Shown: positions 34,127-43,202 of the stretch, one piece after another
Position numbering within the stretch: the stretch's first letter is position 1
How the letters are laid out: each line of letters opens with the position of its first letter
Origin: PHAA01 sp034927445
GTDB taxonomy: Bacteria > Bacillota > Syntrophomonadia > Syntrophomonadales > Syntrophomonadaceae
Assembly: GCA_034927445.1 (NCBI GenBank)
Contig: JAYFPZ010000014.1
Coordinates: forward strand, 87,446 to 151,445
DNA length: 64,000 bases
Reading direction: 5' to 3'
Made by a program: the position numbers and the translations under genes
The notes under the pieces: generated by a model
The model's database searches: none
Told to the model about the DNA's origin: nothing
What the model saw: the letters and a program-made list of their open reading frames with translations, nothing else

Positions 34127-35155
34127 ATGGCGGACAGAATATTAACATCCTATGCAGAACATTTGGAAATACAGGAGAAGCTCAGGGAGAGTGAAGAAAA
34201 GTACCGGCTCTTATTTGAGTCGGCCTACGACGGCATTATGCTGATTTATGACCGCCGGGTGGCGGATTGCAATCGCCGTGCCGCCGAAATATTCGGGTGT
34301 TCCTACAAGGAGTTTCTTGGTTCTTCCGTGGAGCGTTATATCCCTCCCCTGCAGCAAGACGGCCGGGCCACCATCGATATCCTGACGGAAATGGGTGAAA
34401 AAGCCTGGCAGGGAGCGCCGCAGTTGTTTGAACTGGCGCTCTGCCGGTGCGATGGCTCTGAACTTGAGGTGGAGATGAGCTTCAATACCATTAAATTGCA
34501 GGGCCAGAATATGATTCAAGTTATGGTGCGCGATATCACCGACCGCAAACAGATGGAAGAATGGCTGCGCTACCTGAATATGCATGACAAACCCACCGGC
34601 TTGTACAACCGCAATTATTTTGAGGAAGAGATGCTGCGTATGCAGAGCGGCCGTTTCGACCCGGTGGGAATCGTGGTTTGTGATGTGGACGGGCTGAAAC
34701 TGGTCAACGATAATCTGGGACATGGGGCGGGAGACGAACTCCTGGCCAACGTGGCGCGAATCCTGGAAAAATGCTTCCGTGGCAGTGATGTGATCGCCAG
34801 GATCGGGGGGGATGAGTTCGCGGTTCTGCTGCCCAATTGTCCTCCTGATGTGGTTGAAGCTGCCTGCCGGCGCATCAAGGAAATGGCCGGCCAATATCGG
34901 GCTGCTCAACCGCCGGTACCGGTCAGTTTGTCTATCGGCTATGCGGTCAAAAAAGACGCGTTCCAAACCATGATTGAGGTCTTTAAGGCAGCCGATAACC
35001 GTATGTATCTTGAAAAACCCCAAAGCCGGGAACAATTCAAAAAATATTTTGATGAATTCTTAAAAACCAGATCCGGCAAAAATAATTCATTTAATTCGGA
35101 TTTAACTGAGCCGCTAAAAGCCTCTCCACCATCTCGGAACCCGGATCAACCATGA
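34127..35155 (+). CDS. PAS-GGDEF diguanylate cyclase
   Basis: 342 aa, cytoplasmic. PAS domain at about 22-140 (EEKYRLLFESAYDGIMLI), then GGDEF domain with intact RIGGDEF and an I-site (RGSD) 9 residues upstream, so an active, feedback-inhibited cyclase is likely. The last 21 codons, beyond the GGDEF fold (GKNNSFNSDLTEPLKASP), overlap the 3' end of the convergent rqcH by 65 bp. It follows the unknown small gene by 40 bp. Confidence 0.92.
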   Translation: MADRILTSYAEHLEIQEKLRESEEKYRLLFESAYDGIMLIYDRRVADCNRRAAEIFGCSYKEFLGSSVERYIPPLQQDGRATIDILTEMGEKAWQGAPQLFELALCRCDGSELEVEMSFNTIKLQGQNMIQVMVRDITDRKQMEEWLRYLNMHDKPTGLYNRNYFEEEMLRMQSGRFDPVGIVVCDVDGLKLVNDNLGHGAGDELLANVARILEKCFRGSDVIARIGGDEFAVLLPNCPPDVVEAACRRIKEMAGQYRAAQPPVPVSLSIGYAVKKDAFQTMIEVFKAADNRMYLEKPQSREQFKKYFDEFLKTRSGKNNSFNSDLTEPLKASPPSRNPDQP

Positions 35156-36875
35156 TAGTCCAATAATTGTCGTAGATAACCATACCCGGCCTGGCTCCGC
35201 CAGGCTTTTTTACGTTGTAACGGAAGGTATAATCAACCGGAACCTTGGGAGAGGCACTGGCTTTACTGAAATAGGCGGCCAGAGCGGCGGCTTCCTCCAG
35301 GGTGCGGTCCGGTACCAGGTCAATGCGGTTAACCGGAGCGGGTAAACTGATGATAACATGGGTTCCGGGTATTTGCCGGGCATGCAGCCACAGGTCATTA
35401 CGGTCTGACTCCCGTAGGGTCAGGCGGTCGTTCTGCAGGTTGTTCCGGCCGACCCTTATCAGCATACCGTCGGACGACAAAAATTTACGGGGCTGGCTGC
35501 GTTCCGTCCGGTGTTTGGAACGCCCGCTGCGTAGCTTGACATAATGCTCTTTCTCCAGTTCTTCCATTATTTCCTCGATCATAGCGGGGCTTTCCGCCTG
35601 TTTTACCGCCACCAGCACCGATTCCAGGTAGTCTATGCCCACTTGGTTTTCGGCCATGAGCCGCTGCAGATGCTGCTGTGCGCTGCGGCTTTTGTTGTAA
35701 ATTTTAAAATAGCGCTGGGCGTTTTGGATCGGGGTGTAACGAACATCAAGGGGCATAGTGACCTGTTCGCCGGTGTAGAAATCAGGCAAAACCGCTTTCG
35801 TATCACCCTTTTTAAATTGACTGGCGTAGGAGGTCAGGAGTTCCCCCCAGATCTTATATTTCTCCTTGGCTTGAGCCTGGCTGAGGTCTCCTTCCTGCAA
35901 AAACTTTTTCCGGTAGGCTTTTTGCAGGTGTTCATTGATATGACGGGTCAAATTGGTTTGCATTGATTCCAGGCGCAATTGCCCCAGTTTTTGCGCATAG
36001 AAGGCATTGCAGGCCTCATTCATGGAGTCGTATGTTTTTACGGTGGTTGCGCTGGGAGTCGGTTCGAAAGGAGCAAAATCCAGCGGCAGGTTTTTAGAAT
36101 ATTCAACGGTGGGGGTGAATTTACCCTCGTCAATAAGGCGAAGAAGAGCACGAGTGGACTCGTAGAGGCGGCTCAGTTCATACTCGCCGCATTCTTCAAC
36201 CGTCAGCCGGGAATCCAGCCCTGCGGCGGCGCCGATCTCCCTGGCACTGTAGGGACTGAGGCCGGTGTAAACATTAAACAATGCCGTGGTGGCGGCGGTA
36301 TTTTCCTCCTGCCTCCATATGGCGGCCGCAAACGATTCATAGGCAGCATCCCCGGGGTCCAGTTTCCCTTGCGCAGGTGGGCTCATATAAACTTTGCCGG
36401 GAAGTACTTCGCGGCATGAGCTTATATCGCTGCCTACTTTTTTAATGGAATCAATAATAAGGCCGCTGGCCGGGTTCACCAAAACAATATTGGAATGCCG
36501 GCCCATAAACTCGCAGATCAGCAGTTTATCCTGCCATTCCCGGAAATCGTTCATAGCCTCGATCCTAATATGAACAATGCGCTCCATACCTATCTGCTTG
36601 ACTTCCTTGATTTTGCCGCCTTCCAGGTACTTGCGCAAAAGCATGCAAAAGGCTGAAGGCTGGCTGGGATTGGGCTTTTTTTCGCTGGTGATATGAAGCC
36701 GTGACCAGCGCGGATTGGCAGACAAGACCAACCGTACCGTGCCTGATTGGGCCAAGCGGATAGACAGAACCAGTTCATCCTTTTCCGGTTGGTGAATCTT
36801 ATCGATACGGGCATCGGCCAGTTCTGAATTCAATTCAGCCGCCAGGGCTTTGATAACCAGTCCATCAAAGGGCAT
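35091..36875 (-). CDS. rqcH: RqcH / Rqc2 (NFACT) ribosome quality-control protein
   Basis: 594 aa. NFACT-N domain at the start (MPFDGLVIKALAAELNSEL, SANPRWSRLHIT), helix-hairpin-helix, long coiled-coil middle, then NFACT-R (about 455-560) with NDLWLHARQIPGTHVII. RqcH binds obstructed 50S subunits and directs C-terminal alanine tailing of stalled chains; older names are FbpA or fibronectin-binding protein. The frame is open further upstream, but the ATG at 36875 has GAGGAG at the right distance and starts at the conserved N-terminus. Tail-to-tail overlap with the PAS-GGDEF gene. Confidence 0.94.
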   Translation of the reverse strand: MPFDGLVIKALAAELNSELADARIDKIHQPEKDELVLSIRLAQSGTVRLVLSANPRWSRLHITSEKKPNPSQPSAFCMLLRKYLEGGKIKEVKQIGMERIVHIRIEAMNDFREWQDKLLICEFMGRHSNIVLVNPASGLIIDSIKKVGSDISSCREVLPGKVYMSPPAQGKLDPGDAAYESFAAAIWRQEENTAATTALFNVYTGLSPYSAREIGAAAGLDSRLTVEECGEYELSRLYESTRALLRLIDEGKFTPTVEYSKNLPLDFAPFEPTPSATTVKTYDSMNEACNAFYAQKLGQLRLESMQTNLTRHINEHLQKAYRKKFLQEGDLSQAQAKEKYKIWGELLTSYASQFKKGDTKAVLPDFYTGEQVTMPLDVRYTPIQNAQRYFKIYNKSRSAQQHLQRLMAENQVGIDYLESVLVAVKQAESPAMIEEIMEELEKEHYVKLRSGRSKHRTERSQPRKFLSSDGMLIRVGRNNLQNDRLTLRESDRNDLWLHARQIPGTHVIISLPAPVNRIDLVPDRTLEEAAALAAYFSKASASPKVPVDYTFRYNVKKPGGARPGMVIYDNYWTIMVDPGSEMVERLLAAQLNPN

Positions 36876-36968
36876 GTTGTTTCTCCTCTTTAAGCTAATT
36901 AATAGTCTGACCACCATTATACTATATATCGTCGCCAGGAGACACCAAGGAGGAGGTTCTTGATCTAA

Positions 36969-37165
36969 GGAAGCAAGAGAAGCGAACAGAACGTCCGAGA
37001 CCACTGAAAAGTCTCTTAAATCGTCATGCTGAGTGTTAGCGAAGCATCTTGCAATCATATAAATGCCAACTATACGTATTGCTGATAAGATCCTTCGTCA
37101 CCTTCGACTCCTCAGGATGACAAAACATGTACTTTTTCAGTGGTCTTGAACATCCCCTTGCTTCC
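36969..37165. repeat. Inverted-repeat element (MITE-like)
   Basis: Imperfect arms of about 80 bp: GGAAGCAAG (36969-36977) / CTTGCTTCC (37157-37165); GACCACTGAAAA (36999-37010) / TTTTCAGTGGTC (37134-37145); GTCATGCTGAG (37023-37033) / CTCAGGATGAC (37111-37121); plus GCGAAGCATCTT / AAGATCCTTCG. No coding capacity. It lies between divergent rqcH and dapB. Confidence 0.7.
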
Positions 37166-37252
37166 CTTTTATGTACCACCATATCCACTGCTCCTTGACT
37201 AAGGTAGGGAAATGTATAAGAATATTCTTTAAGTAACATAGGGAGGTAAATC

Positions 37253-38044
37253 ATGGCAAAGATCAGAGTAATGGTATCCGGAGCGCTTGGGAAGATGGGG
37301 GTGGCCACCACCAAAGCCGTCAATGATGATGAAGAATTGGAACTGGTCGGGCTAGTGGATATAAAGGCCCGGGGCGAGCAGGATAATACCGTGGGCGGGC
37401 CGATGGGGCTGCACATAGACAATGACCTGGACCGTTTGCTGGAGAAGGTAAGGCCCGATGTAATGATCGATTTTACCAATCCGCAGGCTGTTTATAACAA
37501 TGCCAAAACTGCGGTTAAAAATGGCATAAGCTGCGTTATCGGCACTACCGGACTAAATGAGGTGGAACTCAAACAGCTGGAAAGAATGGCCTTGGAAAAT
37601 GAGGTAGGGGTCGCAGTCATTCCCAACTTTGCGATCGGAGCGGTTTTGATGATGAAGCTGGCTCAGGAGGCGGCGCGTTATTTTCCGGATGTGGAAATTA
37701 TAGAAATGCATCATGATCAAAAAGTAGACGCTCCCTCGGGAACGGCCCTAAAAACGGCGGAAATGATAACTGCCCAACGGGCCCGGAATCCTTTCCGCAA
37801 CAGCCGTGAGTATGAAAAATTAGCCGGAGCACGAGGCGGAGAATTGAACGGGATCAGAATCCACAGCGTGAGACTACCGGGATTTGTAGCCCACCAGGAG
37901 GTAATTTTCGGCGGGGTGGGGCAGAGCTTAAGAATACGTCATGATTCTTTCGACCGGATTGGTTTTATGCCCGGAGTAGTGATGACGGTCAAAAAAATGA
38001 TGGGAATAAAAGGACTGGTTTACGGCCTGGAAAATCTACTATAG
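37253..38044 (+). CDS. dapB: 4-hydroxy-tetrahydrodipicolinate reductase
   Basis: 263 aa. N-terminal NAD(P)-binding fold (VMVSGALGKMGVATTKAV), FTNPQAVYNN, GTTGL, the catalytic EMHHDQKVDAPSGTALKTAE, and C-terminal GLVYGLENLL. It reduces the product of DapA in the lysine/diaminopimelate and dipicolinate pathway. GGGAGG upstream. It sits away from the asd-dapG-dapA block and its end overlaps modC by 6 bp, tail to tail. Confidence 0.95.
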   Translation: MAKIRVMVSGALGKMGVATTKAVNDDEELELVGLVDIKARGEQDNTVGGPMGLHIDNDLDRLLEKVRPDVMIDFTNPQAVYNNAKTAVKNGISCVIGTTGLNEVELKQLERMALENEVGVAVIPNFAIGAVLMMKLAQEAARYFPDVEIIEMHHDQKVDAPSGTALKTAEMITAQRARNPFRNSREYEKLAGARGGELNGIRIHSVRLPGFVAHQEVIFGGVGQSLRIRHDSFDRIGFMPGVVMTVKKMMGIKGLVYGLENLL

Positions 38045-39103
38045 TATGGTGAAGATTTTTTCCGGATGCAGGCGTATCCGCCAGGGCAGCGGGTGGTTCT
38101 GCAGGTCGGCCCATTCCTCCTTGGAGACTTCCCATTGCAGGTGATAGTCGTTCTGATTCGAGGAGGCTTTTCCCAAGGCAAGATATATGTTCATGCGAAA
38201 GGGAGTCTCGCTGGTGAAAACGGGCCAACAGGGAAAGACATTCTCCTGCTCGGTATCAGCAGCCAGCTTTATATAATTGGCCCGCATGCCAACATAGTGA
38301 ACCGATGGGTTCAGCTCTTCCTCGACCTGCAGACGGATTCCCCAAGCCGTGGCTTCCAGTTCATGCGGAGAAACATAGCTGGCCGGAGAGATATTTTTGC
38401 AGCCGGTTAAACGGGCTGCCGCCAGGGTGGCCGGTTTTCTGAACAATTCTTCCTTGGGACCCTGCACCTCTACCTGGCCATTGGACATAACCACGAGTTT
38501 TTGGCACATGCGGTAGGCTTCAGTTATATTATGGGTGACAAACACGGTAACTCCCTGGTAGTTACGCAGTAAATCCAGCAGCTGGGTCATGATCTGCAAA
38601 CGCAGATGTTCGTCCAAAGCGGAAAAAGGTTCATCCAGCAATAGGGCTTCAGGCTCCACTGCCAGCGCCCGGGCCAATGCCGCTCTTTGCTGCTGGCCCC
38701 CGGAAAGCTGGGAAGGATATCGGTTTTCCAAGCCTTCCAGCTTGTTCAGGGCTATCATCTGCTCAATTTTTGCTTTTTTATGCAATTTATCCATGTTTTG
38801 CAGGCCCAGAGCAATATTTTCAGCTACGGTCATATTCGGAAACAGGGCGTAGTTTTGAAACAAAAATCCTACCCGGCGCTGGCGGCTGGGCAAGTCTATA
38901 CCCTGGCGGGAATCAAACAATACCCGCCCGTTTAATACAATCCTGCCTTCATCCGGCTTTACCAGCCCGGCAATACATCTTAAAGTCATGCTTTTGCCGG
39001 CGCCAGAAGCACCCAGCAACCCCACCACATCAGTACTGGTGTCAAAGCGTGCTTCCAGCGTAAATCCCGGCAGTTTCTTTTTTACGGCTACATTCAATTC
39101 CAT
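38039..39103 (-). CDS. modC: Molybdate/tungstate ABC transporter ATPase
   Basis: 354 aa. ABC ATPase with Walker A GASGAGKS, signature LSGGQQQRAALARAL, Walker B LLLDEPFSALD and H-loop VTHN, followed by a C-terminal accessory region (about 235-354) that likely forms a TOBE-like regulatory fold, though its Mop strings are weak. It drives ModB. The modB stop TAA is directly followed by the modC ATG. Confidence 0.92.
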   Translation of the reverse strand: MELNVAVKKKLPGFTLEARFDTSTDVVGLLGASGAGKSMTLRCIAGLVKPDEGRIVLNGRVLFDSRQGIDLPSRQRRVGFLFQNYALFPNMTVAENIALGLQNMDKLHKKAKIEQMIALNKLEGLENRYPSQLSGGQQQRAALARALAVEPEALLLDEPFSALDEHLRLQIMTQLLDLLRNYQGVTVFVTHNITEAYRMCQKLVVMSNGQVEVQGPKEELFRKPATLAAARLTGCKNISPASYVSPHELEATAWGIRLQVEEELNPSVHYVGMRANYIKLAADTEQENVFPCWPVFTSETPFRMNIYLALGKASSNQNDYHLQWEVSKEEWADLQNHPLPWRIRLHPEKIFTIL

Positions 39104-39790
39104 TTAGCTGCTCCAGATTGAGGTTGATTTTTTACCGCTGTAGGCGGTCCAGTAATTCATCAAGGTTATTACCACCAAAGATATAATAAATATTAAAATT
39201 ACCCAGACTAAGGCTCTATCCAGGTGTCCTCCCTCAGCCTCGAAGAAAATGGCAATCGGTATGGTTTGGGTTCGGCCCGGGATGTTGCCGGCGACCATCA
39301 AAGTGGCCCCGAATTCGCCCAGGGCCCGGGCAAAACTCAGAACGGTTCCGGCCGCTATTCCAGGCCATGCCAGCGGAACGGTCAGCTTCCAGAAAATCTT
39401 CCACTCCGGCACCCCCAAGGTGCGAGCGGCATGAATGATGTTCAGATCAATTTGTTCAAAGGCCCCCCGGGCCGTTTTATACATCAGCGGGAATGCTACC
39501 ACGGTGGCGGCAATCACCGTGGCCGACCAGGAAAATATGATCTGGTAGCCCAGAGAGAACAGTAATTGGCCGATAGGGCTGTTTCGGCCCACTAAAACCA
39601 GGAGAAAAAACCCGACCACGGTAGGGGGCAGGACCATGGGCAAGGTGAATATACTGTCGATCAAGCCTTTAAATTTGCCGTTATACCCGGATAACAGCCA
39701 AGCGGCGGCAATACCGAGTAAAAATACCAGTACTGTCGCCGTAAAGGCTGTTTTTATTGATATCCATAAGGGTGAATAGTCTATTACCAT
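39104..39790 (-). CDS. modB: Molybdate/tungstate ABC transporter permease
   Basis: 228 aa with five to six membrane helices and the ModB/CysU inner-membrane signature (RTLGVPEWKIFWKLTVPLAWP, the EAA loop contacting ModC). Located between modA (17-bp gap) and modC (no gap). Confidence 0.94.
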   Translation of the reverse strand: MVIDYSPLWISIKTAFTATVLVFLLGIAAAWLLSGYNGKFKGLIDSIFTLPMVLPPTVVGFFLLVLVGRNSPIGQLLFSLGYQIIFSWSATVIAATVVAFPLMYKTARGAFEQIDLNIIHAARTLGVPEWKIFWKLTVPLAWPGIAAGTVLSFARALGEFGATLMVAGNIPGRTQTIPIAIFFEAEGGHLDRALVWVILIFIISLVVITLMNYWTAYSGKKSTSIWSS

Positions 39791-39807
39791 ACGAAAAATT
39801 TTAGCAT

Positions 39808-40614
39808 TTATTTAGGCATAAATACAAATCCGTATTTTTCGAATACCGGTTTGGCTTTATCACTGTAGAGGAAATTTATAAAATCCTTGGCGGCATCGAC
39901 ATTTTTACTGTCTTTTAATACGGCTCCGGGATAGACTACCGGTGTATAAGTGCTGGGGTCGGCAGTGGCGGCTACTTTGACTTTTTCTGAGATTTTGGCG
40001 TCGGTGCCGTAAACGATGCCGGCGTCGGCATTGCCGGTTTCCACCCAGGTCAAAACTTCTTTGACGTCTTTGGCATACACAACCTTGGATTTAATAGCAT
40101 CAAGGAGATTGAGCTTGGTCAGTGCTTCTTCACCGTATTGTCCGGCGGGAACACTCTTGGGTTCACCCAGGGCAATTTTCTTGACGCTGGCGTTGGTCAG
40201 ATCTTTAAAACCGGTAACGGTATTCGAGTCTTTGGGGACTACCAGAACCAGACTGTTGCCGAGGAAATTCTTCCGGGTATCTTCCAGAATCAAGCCTTTG
40301 TCTTTTAGGGCATCCATCTGTTTGGTGGCGGCTGAAAGGAAAACATCTGCAGCGGCGCCGTTTTCAATCTGCTGCTGCAGTGAGCCTGAAGAACCAAAGT
40401 TATATGTAATGGTTACATCCGGTTTTTCCTGGGCATATAAAGTTTTTATTTCCCCCATGGCATCGGTCAAACTGGCAGCGGCAGAAACGGTAAGTTCGAC
40501 CTTCTGGGCTGCCGGCTGGTTGGATGGCTGATCAGCCTTCTGGCTGCAGCCAATCAGTCCGGTGGCCAGGACAATGGTAAGGATAATTGCAATTAGATTT
40601 TTGGATTTTTTCAT
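39808..40614 (-). CDS. modA: Molybdate/tungstate-binding lipoprotein
   Basis: 268 aa. Lipoprotein signal peptide with lipobox LIGC (Cys23), then a Ser-rich linker and a type II periplasmic-binding fold beginning LTVSAAASLTDAMGEI, with FGSSGSLQQQIENGAAADVFLSA as the oxyanion loops. It delivers oxyanion to ModBC on the outer face of the membrane. First gene of the minus-strand modABC operon, divergent from a ligand-binding regulator. Confidence 0.95.
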   Translation of the reverse strand: MKKSKNLIAIILTIVLATGLIGCSQKADQPSNQPAAQKVELTVSAAASLTDAMGEIKTLYAQEKPDVTITYNFGSSGSLQQQIENGAAADVFLSAATKQMDALKDKGLILEDTRKNFLGNSLVLVVPKDSNTVTGFKDLTNASVKKIALGEPKSVPAGQYGEEALTKLNLLDAIKSKVVYAKDVKEVLTWVETGNADAGIVYGTDAKISEKVKVAATADPSTYTPVVYPGAVLKDSKNVDAAKDFINFLYSDKAKPVFEKYGFVFMPK

Positions 40615-41056
40615 TATTAGCCCCTCCCCATAATAAAATAATCAGTTTTGTTTGGTTCCGTTGCCTAGATTATTTCATAAAAAATCCCCCCAAACTAACA
40701 ACCAAGATCAATTGGCCGAATGGAAAATTTATAAAAATCAATGATAATCAACGAAAGATGACGAAAAAATGATGTAATATATCGTTTTATGATACGTTAA
40801 ATTATAGAAGTTCGTTGATATATAATCAACCATTAATTATTGTTGCGTATTGCCGGAGCTGAAATTATACAGCCCCAACCGATGAGTCCGGAAAAGTCCA
40901 AATCATACTTATGGCTTAATTTAAGTATGCAGGACGAAAAATATTGTTATAATGTTTATTATGTAACGCTTAGGACGGCTGCATAATATGAAGCATCAAC
41001 CCGGGGCAGGGCTTAGCCTTATAATGGATCGGGTTTTGTTGGAAAGGAGTGTAAAT
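40615..41056. other. Divergent control region between modA and the regulator gene
   Basis: AT-rich 442-bp gap. Besides the palindrome at 40814-40830 it contains related pieces such as AATCAACGAAAG (near 40747) and ATCGTTTTATGATACGTTA (near 40782). No gene is seen; promoters for both divergent transcripts must lie here. Confidence 0.5.
40814..40830. promoter_or_regulatory. Palindromic operator candidate (modA / regulator)
   Basis: GTTGAT-ATATA-ATCAAC, a perfect 6-bp inverted repeat with 5-bp centre, placed between the divergent modA and the ligand-binding regulator. It is a good candidate binding site for that regulator; it does not match the E. coli ModE consensus. Confidence 0.5.
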
Positions 41057-42022
41057 GTGGCGGACAATCAAGTCTTAACCCCGCAGGAAGTGGCAGATAT
41101 TTTGAAAATCGCTAAAAATACGGTTTACGAGCTGATTAAAAGGGGAGAGTTAAACGGCTACAGGGTAGGCAACAAGGTAAGAGTGGATGCCCAGGATGTA
41201 GAGGAATATAAAAACAGGACCAAGACCTTTAAAAACATCAGCCTGGCCGGGGAGACAATCAGTGACAGTTCGGGGACAAGGGTCAATTCATTGCTTGTCC
41301 AGGAACCTCAGCGGCAGAATGAGTTTGTTATCTGCGGCCAAGATGTAATGCTGGACATCCTGTCACGCTATCTGCAGGCACATCCTCAGGGAGTTCCCGC
41401 TTTACGCGCTTATGTAGGCAGCTACAATGGCCTATACTCCTTATACAACGGGAATGTTCAACTTGCCACCGCCCATTTATGGGATGGAGACAGCGGTCAA
41501 TATAATGTCCCTTATGTTAGAAGAATGCTGCCTGGCATTGCCGCTGTTATTGTGCACATGGCCTGCCGGGTGCAGGGTTTTTATGTGGCCCGCAATAATC
41601 CCAAGGGCATAAAGGATTGGGAGGATTTCCGGCGCCATGATATTACCATGATCAATCGTGAAAAAGGCAGCGGCACCAGGATTTTATTGGATGAACATTT
41701 GCGCAAATTGGGGATACCCTGCACCGATATACCAGGCTATGACAAGGAGAGCACATCCCACCTGGCGGTTGCCAGTGCGGTGGCCCGCGGAAATGCCGAC
41801 ATAGGTGTGGGCAATGAAAAAACCAGCCTGCAGGTGAAAGGAATTGATTTCCTGCCTATGCAGGTCGAAAGATATGAACTGGTAATAAAAAAAGAAGACA
41901 TAAATAAAGGCCCTTTCCAAGCAGTCCTCGAGATTTTGCGTTCCGGCGAGTTTCGGGCTGAATTGGAAGGCATCGGCGGGTATGACCTCAAAGAAATCGG
42001 TACGATAGTGGCGGAGACCTGA
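41057..42022 (+). CDS. One-component regulator: excisionase-type HTH fused to periplasmic-binding-like domain
   Basis: 321 aa, cytoplasmic. An N-terminal MerR/excisionase-like helix-turn-helix (LTPQEVADILKIAKNTVYELIKRGELNGYRVGNKVRV) is followed by a PBP-like ligand domain (about 85-321) related to molybdate/tungstate-binding proteins (HLWDGDSGQYNVPYV, REKGSGTRILLDEHL, ADIGVGNEKTS). It probably senses molybdate or tungstate and controls the divergent modABC. GTG at 41057 with AAAGGAG (41043-41049) is preferred over the in-frame ATG at 40988. A terminator at 42133 may end its transcript. Confidence 0.85.
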   Translation: MADNQVLTPQEVADILKIAKNTVYELIKRGELNGYRVGNKVRVDAQDVEEYKNRTKTFKNISLAGETISDSSGTRVNSLLVQEPQRQNEFVICGQDVMLDILSRYLQAHPQGVPALRAYVGSYNGLYSLYNGNVQLATAHLWDGDSGQYNVPYVRRMLPGIAAVIVHMACRVQGFYVARNNPKGIKDWEDFRRHDITMINREKGSGTRILLDEHLRKLGIPCTDIPGYDKESTSHLAVASAVARGNADIGVGNEKTSLQVKGIDFLPMQVERYELVIKKEDINKGPFQAVLEILRSGEFRAELEGIGGYDLKEIGTIVAET

Positions 42023-42132
42023 TCGCACCGGCTTAGCCAAGCCATATAATTTTCGCCTTAGGCATAAGGGAATCGAACTCAATAGTCCGTGAAGCAACAT
42101 GATTGGGGCCTGGGGCACCTTCATTAACGGAG

Positions 42133-42169
42133 GCAGGAATGAGAAGCAAATCTTATTCCTGCTTTTTTT
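42133..42169 (+). terminator. Rho-independent terminator
   Basis: GCAGGAAT (42133-42140) / ATTCCTGC (42155-42162) followed by seven T. It separates the regulator gene from dpaA. Confidence 0.8.
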
Positions 42170-42271
42170 GTGGCTTTCAAGCAGCCGAATGGGACAGACA
42201 CAGGTCTGCTCAGAGTACATATAATGCTATTAACTATAGGCACAAAGAAATAAGCCGGAGGAGGTCTAGGT

Positions 42272-43186
42272 GTGTGTTCAATTCTTTCTGGAATAAAAAT
42301 TGCGGTACTGGGGGGTGATGACCGTGAACTGATCCTGGTGGCGGAATTGGTAAAAACAGGGGCAACGGTGGTGGTGGCAGGATTTCCCCGGGAGAAAGTA
42401 TGTCATGGAGCTTTTATCGTAAACAGTGTGGAAGAAGCCTGCCGTGATATTGAAGTGCTTATTTTGCCATTGCCCGGTACCAATGACAAAGGCGTAATCA
42501 GGGCAGTATATGCTGAACAGGAATTGCAGCTTACTGAAAAAGCGATAGCCGGAATTGCTAAAAATGGACTTATCATCATAGGTTCGGCGCGAAATTTCCT
42601 GAAAGATTGGGCAGCTGAATACAAGTTGAATCTGCTTGAAATTGTGGATATGGACGACGTAGCCATTCTTAATTCGATTCCCACCGCCGAGGGTGCGATC
42701 CAGATAGCTATGGAAGAAACGGACATCACCATTCATGGCAGCAAGACTTGCGTTATAGGCTTTGGACGGGTGGGCGTAACCGTGGCCCGGACTTTAAAAG
42801 CGTTGGGGTCTGAGGTTACGATAATAGCCAAGAATCCCGGACAACTGGCCCGGGCTTATGAAATGGGCTGCAGCCGGGCTGGATTTGAGGATCTGCACGA
42901 AATTATGAATCATACGGATATCGTATTCAATACGATTCCTGTTATGGTGCTTAACAGCAATATATTAAAATACGCCAATCCGGATGTGCTGATTATTGAT
43001 TTGGCTACCCAGCCAGGGGGGACAGATTTTGAAGCAGCCAATACTTTCGGTTTGAAGGCCATATTGGCTCCAGGACTGCCCGGCAAGGTTGCGCCGGTCT
43101 CTGCCGGCAGAATCCTGGCGGAGGTCATTCCCCGGCTGATTATGACCGAACATAGCAAAGCTCAAAAAGAACTGCTTTATGGTTAG
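42272..43186 (+). CDS. dpaA: Dipicolinate synthase subunit A
   Basis: 304 aa. N-terminal catalytic part and a Rossmann fold (TCVIGFGRVGVTVARTLKALG). With DpaB it forms dipicolinic acid, the calcium-chelating core compound of endospores, from the DapA product. GTG start, GGAGGAGG (42257-42264) upstream. Head of the dpaA-dpaB-asd-dapG-dapA block, so a mother-cell sigma promoter is expected; a CATATAAT at 42218-42225 is a possible -10 but no matching -35 was convincing. Confidence 0.96.
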   Translation: MCSILSGIKIAVLGGDDRELILVAELVKTGATVVVAGFPREKVCHGAFIVNSVEEACRDIEVLILPLPGTNDKGVIRAVYAEQELQLTEKAIAGIAKNGLIIIGSARNFLKDWAAEYKLNLLEIVDMDDVAILNSIPTAEGAIQIAMEETDITIHGSKTCVIGFGRVGVTVARTLKALGSEVTIIAKNPGQLARAYEMGCSRAGFEDLHEIMNHTDIVFNTIPVMVLNSNILKYANPDVLIIDLATQPGGTDFEAANTFGLKAILAPGLPGKVAPVSAGRILAEVIPRLIMTEHSKAQKELLYG

Positions 43187-43202
43187 AGAGGAGGTGTAAA
43201 TA

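Noticed and set aside
36876..37058. N-terminal extension of RqcH
   Set aside because: It reads through the inverted-repeat element; the conserved N-terminus and ribosome site place the start at 36875.
40615..40990. Classical ModE binding site before modA
   Set aside because: No ATCGTTATATA-type inverted pair with ModE spacing; the local palindrome is different.
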